A stretch of DNA of 64,000 nt from NCBI GenBank assembly GCA_937892915.1, contig CALBIC010000073.1:15296-79295 (forward strand), written 5' to 3'. The notes below the pieces were generated by a model that was not told the origin of the DNA, searched no databases, and saw nothing but the letters and a program-made list of their open reading frames with translations. Source of the DNA: UBA5972 sp002430125 (GTDB lineage: Bacteria; Pseudomonadota; Alphaproteobacteria; Rhodobacterales; Rhodobacteraceae). This document shows positions 60,958-64,000 of the stretch, one piece after another; positions within the stretch are counted from its first letter, which is position 1, and each line of letters opens with the position of its first letter. The position numbers were made by a program, and so were the translations under genes.

Positions 60958-62265
60958 TTACAAAACATACCGACTGAGATCGGCCGACCGCGACAGTTCA
61001 CCAAGGTTCTTTTCGACAAATGCGGCATCGACCGTTACTTTGTCTCCGGCGCGATCTGGTGCCGTAAAGCTCAGTTCTTCGAACACACGTTCAAGTACCG
61101 TATAAAGCCGCCGGGCGCCGATATTTTCTATAGCTTGATTCACTTCGGCAGCGATATGCGCCAATGCGCGAATACCGTCAGGCGTGAAGTCAACGGTAAC
61201 CTCTTCGGTTGCCATCAAGGCGGTATACTGACGGGTAAGTGCGTTATCGGTTTCGGTCAGGATGCGGACGAAATCATCTTCGGTCAACGCGCGCAGTTCG
61301 ACGCGAATGGGCAAACGGCCTTGTAATTCCGGCAACAAATCGGACGGCTTGGCGATATGAAACGCGCCGGATGCGATGAACAGGATATGATCGGTTTTCA
61401 CCGGGCCGTGTTTCGTGGAAACGGTCGTGCCTTCGATGAGCGGCAGCAGATCACGCTGAACGCCTTCGCGCGAAACGTCGGCACCCCGCGCATCTGAACG
61501 CGCACAGACCTTATCAATTTCGTCCAGAAACACGATGCCGTTTTCTTCAACCGCTGAAAGAGCTTCGCGGGTAACTGCATCCTGATCGACCAGTTTGTCG
61601 GCCTCTTCTGTAATCAGAAGTTCGTAACAGGCGGCGACCGTTAGTTTCTTGCGTTGCGTCCGACCGGAAAAAGCCTTTCCCAAAAGGTCGCCCAAATTCA
61701 TCATGCCCATACCCATTCCGGGTTGCCCGGGAACATCAAGCATTTGCATCGGGCTGCCGGAATCTGCGATTTCGATTTCGATAATCTTGTCGTCAAGCAA
61801 GCCGTCGCGCAGTTTTTTGCGAAACATCTCGCGGGTGGCTTCGCGTGAATCGGTCCCGGCCAGCGCGTCAATCACCCGATTTTCGGCAGACGCATGCGCG
61901 TTCGCCTTTACGGTCTCACGCATTTTCTCGCGAACCATCAGGATAGCGCTATCCACCAGATCGCGCACGATCTGTTCGACATCGCGGCCAACATAGCCGA
62001 CTTCGGTAAACTTGGTTGCCTCGACCTTGATGAACGGTGCATTGGCAAGTTTTGCAAGACGTCGCGAAATCTCGGTTTTGCCAACACCAGTAGGGCCGAT
62101 CATAAGGATATTCTTGGGATAAACTTCCTCGCGGAGATCATCCCCTAAATGTTTGCGCCGCCACCGGTTTCTAAGGGCTACAGCAACAGCGCGCTTGGCA
62201 TCTGATTGGCCAATGATATAGCGGTCAAGTTCGGATACGATCTCGCGGGGGGTCAGGTCGGTCAT
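60958..62265 (-). CDS. hslU: ATP-dependent protease ATPase subunit HslU
   Basis: A 435-residue AAA+ unfoldase that feeds HslV. It has TPREIVSELDRYIIGQ, Walker A MIGPTGVGKTEISRRLA, KVEATKFTEVGYVGRDVE, the inserted I domain, Walker B VFLDEIDKV and sensor 2 area with the HslV-docking C-terminus LSRYVL. ATG 62265 overlaps the hslV stop; an upstream in-frame extension was rejected. Confidence 0.98.
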   Translation of the reverse strand: MTDLTPREIVSELDRYIIGQSDAKRAVAVALRNRWRRKHLGDDLREEVYPKNILMIGPTGVGKTEISRRLAKLANAPFIKVEATKFTEVGYVGRDVEQIVRDLVDSAILMVREKMRETVKANAHASAENRVIDALAGTDSREATREMFRKKLRDGLLDDKIIEIEIADSGSPMQMLDVPGQPGMGMGMMNLGDLLGKAFSGRTQRKKLTVAACYELLITEEADKLVDQDAVTREALSAVEENGIVFLDEIDKVCARSDARGADVSREGVQRDLLPLIEGTTVSTKHGPVKTDHILFIASGAFHIAKPSDLLPELQGRLPIRVELRALTEDDFVRILTETDNALTRQYTALMATEEVTVDFTPDGIRALAHIAAEVNQAIENIGARRLYTVLERVFEELSFTAPDRAGDKVTVDAAFVEKNLGELSRSADLSRYVL

Positions 62266-62822
62266 TGTTTGATAACCTCCACAGTCACATTTCCATTGGT
62301 GTAAACACAAATATCCGCTGCGATTTCCAACGCGCGGCGCCCAATTTGCTCGGCCGTCATTTCTGAATCGATTAATGCACGTGCCGCAGCCAAAGCATAG
62401 TTGCCGCCAGATCCAATAGCGGCGATGCTGTGTTCAGGTTCAAGAACATCACCAGCGCCGGTGATAACAAACATGTCAGAACCGTCCGTTACAATCAGCA
62501 TTGCTTCGAGATTGCGCAGGTATTTATCCATACGCCAATCTTTTGCAAGCTCGATACTGGCACGAGCCAGTTTACCCGGATTAGCCTCTAGCTTGGCCTC
62601 AAGCCGTTCTAGCAACGTAAATGCATCGGCGGTCGAGCCTGCAAACCCACAAACAACATCAAACCCTCCCGGCGAAATCCGGCGAACTTTTCGCGCAGAG
62701 CCCTTAATAACCGTTTGACCAAGACTGACCTGACCGTCGCCGACAACGGCGACCATGCCGCCCTTTTTGACGCCAATAATCGTGGTGCCATGCCAGCCGG
62801 GAAATGCGTTGGAATCTGCCAT
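62262..62822 (-). CDS. hslV: ATP-dependent protease peptidase subunit HslV
   Basis: A 186-residue proteasome-beta-like peptidase. The propeptide MADSNAFPGWHG is removed to expose the catalytic Thr (TTIIGVKKGG). The active-site Lys lies in SARKVRRI, and GFAGSTADAFTLLERLE follows. It forms a 12-mer with HslU. A strong AGGAGGT ribosome-binding site lies 5 bp upstream. It heads the hslVU operon. Confidence 0.97.
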   Translation of the reverse strand: MADSNAFPGWHGTTIIGVKKGGMVAVVGDGQVSLGQTVIKGSARKVRRISPGGFDVVCGFAGSTADAFTLLERLEAKLEANPGKLARASIELAKDWRMDKYLRNLEAMLIVTDGSDMFVITGAGDVLEPEHSIAAIGSGGNYALAAARALIDSEMTAEQIGRRALEIAADICVYTNGNVTVEVIKQ

Positions 62823-62933
62823 TATGACCTCCTAATCTATAGCCCTATATGGAGGTTATGGGCAGTCAAAACAACCTGACCCGCTTGCTTGAAATGCAAA
62901 GAGTTTCTAGGTTGGACGAAAAAGAGGCGGAGC

Positions 62934-63221
62934 ATGGAAGATAGCAATCATGTCGGGATCTATCTCGACGACGAACTTCGCGGCAAAGTCGAGGCGGGGC
63001 GTCAAAACTTTGTTTGCCATACGATGGATGCGCTGGTCGAAAACAAATGCAAAGTCAGTCTTTTTCCCAACACACCCGAAGAACTGCAAAACGCAAAAGC
63101 GCGTCCCGGATATAGCCTGTTTCACAACCACGCGCCGACCCACGATCGCGCTCTGACTTTCAGTGTCGCCTATTTGTCGCCGTTTTGGAGGATTGAACGC
63201 GCCCGTCTGCGTGGCGGATAG
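62934..63221 (+). pseudogene. Unrecognised protein, 3'-truncated remnant
   Basis: Ninety-five residues from ATG 62934 (GGCGGAGC ribosome-binding site): MEDSNHVGIYLDDELRGKVE, VCHTMDALVENKCKVSLFPN, RPGYSLFHNHAPTHDRALTFSVAYLSPFWRIERA. After IERA the frame ends within five residues (RLRGG). From memory it resembles the start of a longer roseobacter hypothetical protein; the remainder is absent, and antisense sequence of the next gene begins there. A short complete gene is possible but less likely. Confidence 0.55.
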
Positions 63222-63950
63222 CTTAGTTATATTTTTAAGAATTCCGGTGCGGCGAAAAAAGACCACGGTTTTGTGGCCGACATAGTTCGAATGCAGATGA
63301 ACAATATTCTGGCCGGAATATCTGTCTGCATGGGCCTTGTCGCCAGCCATGTACGGATCATAACACAAATAGACTTTTGAAGCCTCAGATGTAAGTTCGG
63401 TGCAATCGCGATATCTTCCTGACCAGTCCTGTTGACGCCCGCGATTAAACCGTTTTTCCCAAGGCACCAGATCCTTGGCCAACGTGGATTGCGGAGAATA
63501 TGCAAGCACGGTCGAACCGGGTGAAAGGCTGCAAAAAGCACAGGCGGCGTATCCACCCATCGACGTGCCGGTAAAAACCACGTGCCTGAACTGTTTGAAA
63601 AATCCGCTGTTTCGCAGGCCTTCAAGGTAATCAAACAAGGCTTAGTCGCGGTACCAATTGGCATCAAACGACAAAATACCCAAACTGGACCACCCATGTT
63701 CGCCATAGAACTTGTCACCCCAAGCTTCGCGCTCAAGGCTGTCGTCGTTCACCGACGAAAGGTTATCGAATGAAACAACCAATCGGTCATTTCCCCGTGC
63801 AACATGGACGATCGCAAAGTTTTTATAGTTTACGTAAAATCCAGTTGGCTTTGAGACATGCGACCCACCCACCTTGCTTTTTCGCATTTCAGCGAGCCAA
63901 CTCGGAGCCATCTTACCGGACCTAGGGTCCGGCGTTGGTTTTTCGGCCAT
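63222..63950 (-). pseudogene. Alpha/beta-hydrolase-like protein with in-frame TAA and missing 3' end
   Basis: ATG 63950 opens MAEKPTPDPRSGKMAPSWLA.. and runs about 102 residues to WYRD, then meets TAA (63642-63644), and continues in the same frame as ALFDYLEGLRNSGFFKQF, VVFTGTSMGGYAACAF, YDPYMAGDKAHA and VFFRRTGILKN. GTSMGG resembles a nucleophile elbow. From memory this matches a roseobacter family often labelled phosphoadenosine phosphosulfate reductase, a doubtful name. The end is fused to the convergent remnant at about 63.2 kb. One stop codon separates two otherwise continuous halves, so this is a nonsense mutant or an error. Confidence 0.65.
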
Positions 63951-64000
63951 AAAAACTTTCGCTGATCGAGATCGAACGCGCCCTAAAGGTAGAACTAAGT

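Noticed and set aside
63916..63932. CCGGACC-TAG-GGTCCGG palindrome considered as an operator or terminator
   Set aside because: Lies inside the coding part of the broken gene at 63222-63950 just after its start, without a T-tract; no supporting context.

Overview
The window reads as chromosomal DNA of an alphaproteobacterium, most likely a marine Rhodobacterales (roseobacter-type) strain. The evidence is a solitary CcrM-type adenine methyltransferase beside rnhB, an LptC-LptA-LptB-RpoN-HPF-PtsN cluster, a long-form HPF, HemJ, ComDE, an RpoH-type promoter before dnaK, and the order parB-parA-rsmG-mnmG-mnmE-rho-hemJ // maf-aroE-coaE-dnaQ-secB-fxsA-Tim44-mltA-smr, which surrounds the replication origin in this group. 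I saw no rRNA, tRNA, CRISPR array, prophage or insertion sequence.

Layout. 1-5.7 kb: waaA (cut by the window edge) and lpxK for lipid A-Kdo, then a CoA-transferase/DsbA/DUF721 operon on the minus strand and divergent mutY. 5.8-9.9 kb: an alkane-type membrane di-iron monooxygenase, rnhB-ccrM with clustered GANTC sites, and small secreted proteins. 9.8-11 kb: a membrane-anchored winged-helix protein and a sparse region. 11.2-15.9 kb: a tightly coupled operon for a 2-oxoacid:ferredoxin oxidoreductase with its own NAD(P)H/FAD/ferredoxin partner. 16-20.3 kb: a worn stretch with a GMC oxidoreductase stub, terC, an FMN 2-hydroxyacid oxidase, sulfopyruvate decarboxylase comDE, and truncated alcohol dehydrogenase and LacI fragments. 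20.3-26.4 kb: rnd, kdsD, lptC, lptA, lptB, rpoN, hpf, ptsN. 26.4-32 kb: a minus-strand surface polysaccharide operon (cysQ, kdsB, glycosyltransferase, galU, galE) ending in a glycosyltransferase/sulfotransferase chimera. 32-40.9 kb: a frameshifted polysaccharide ABC permease, DNA-repair AlkB, dnaK-dnaJ, a ribokinase and mutS. 40.9-45.6 kb: hrcA-grpE against divergent rph-rdgB-hemW. 45.5-53.0 kb: parB, parA, rsmG, mnmG, mnmE, rho, hemJ, all leftward, with two perfect parS sites. 53.0-53.4 kb: an AT-rich gene-free stretch, the likely oriC. 53.4-59.7 kb: mostly rightward maf, aroE, coaE, dnaQ, Tim44-like, mltA, smr, with secB and fxsA opposed. 59.6-64 kb: an MFS carrier, hslVU and two broken genes.

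Together the genes supply outer-membrane biogenesis (Kdo synthesis, activation and transfer, lipid A kinase, Lpt export), protein quality control (DnaKJ, GrpE, HrcA, HslUV, SecB), and origin-linked replication and segregation (ParABS, CcrM, DnaQ).

The most notable pattern is repeated gene decay without mobile elements: a 5'-truncated GMC gene, a divergent adh/lacI pair that lost both 5' ends, an out-of-frame glycosyltransferase/sulfotransferase fusion, an A7 frameshift in the ABC permease, and a convergent pair truncated at both 3' ends, one member also carrying an in-frame TAA. This looks like ongoing deletion-driven streamlining in accessory loci, although assembly artefacts must be excluded. 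I found no clearly unprecedented system; the best candidates for new biology are the ferredoxin oxidoreductase operon and the ComDE/FMN-oxidase locus.
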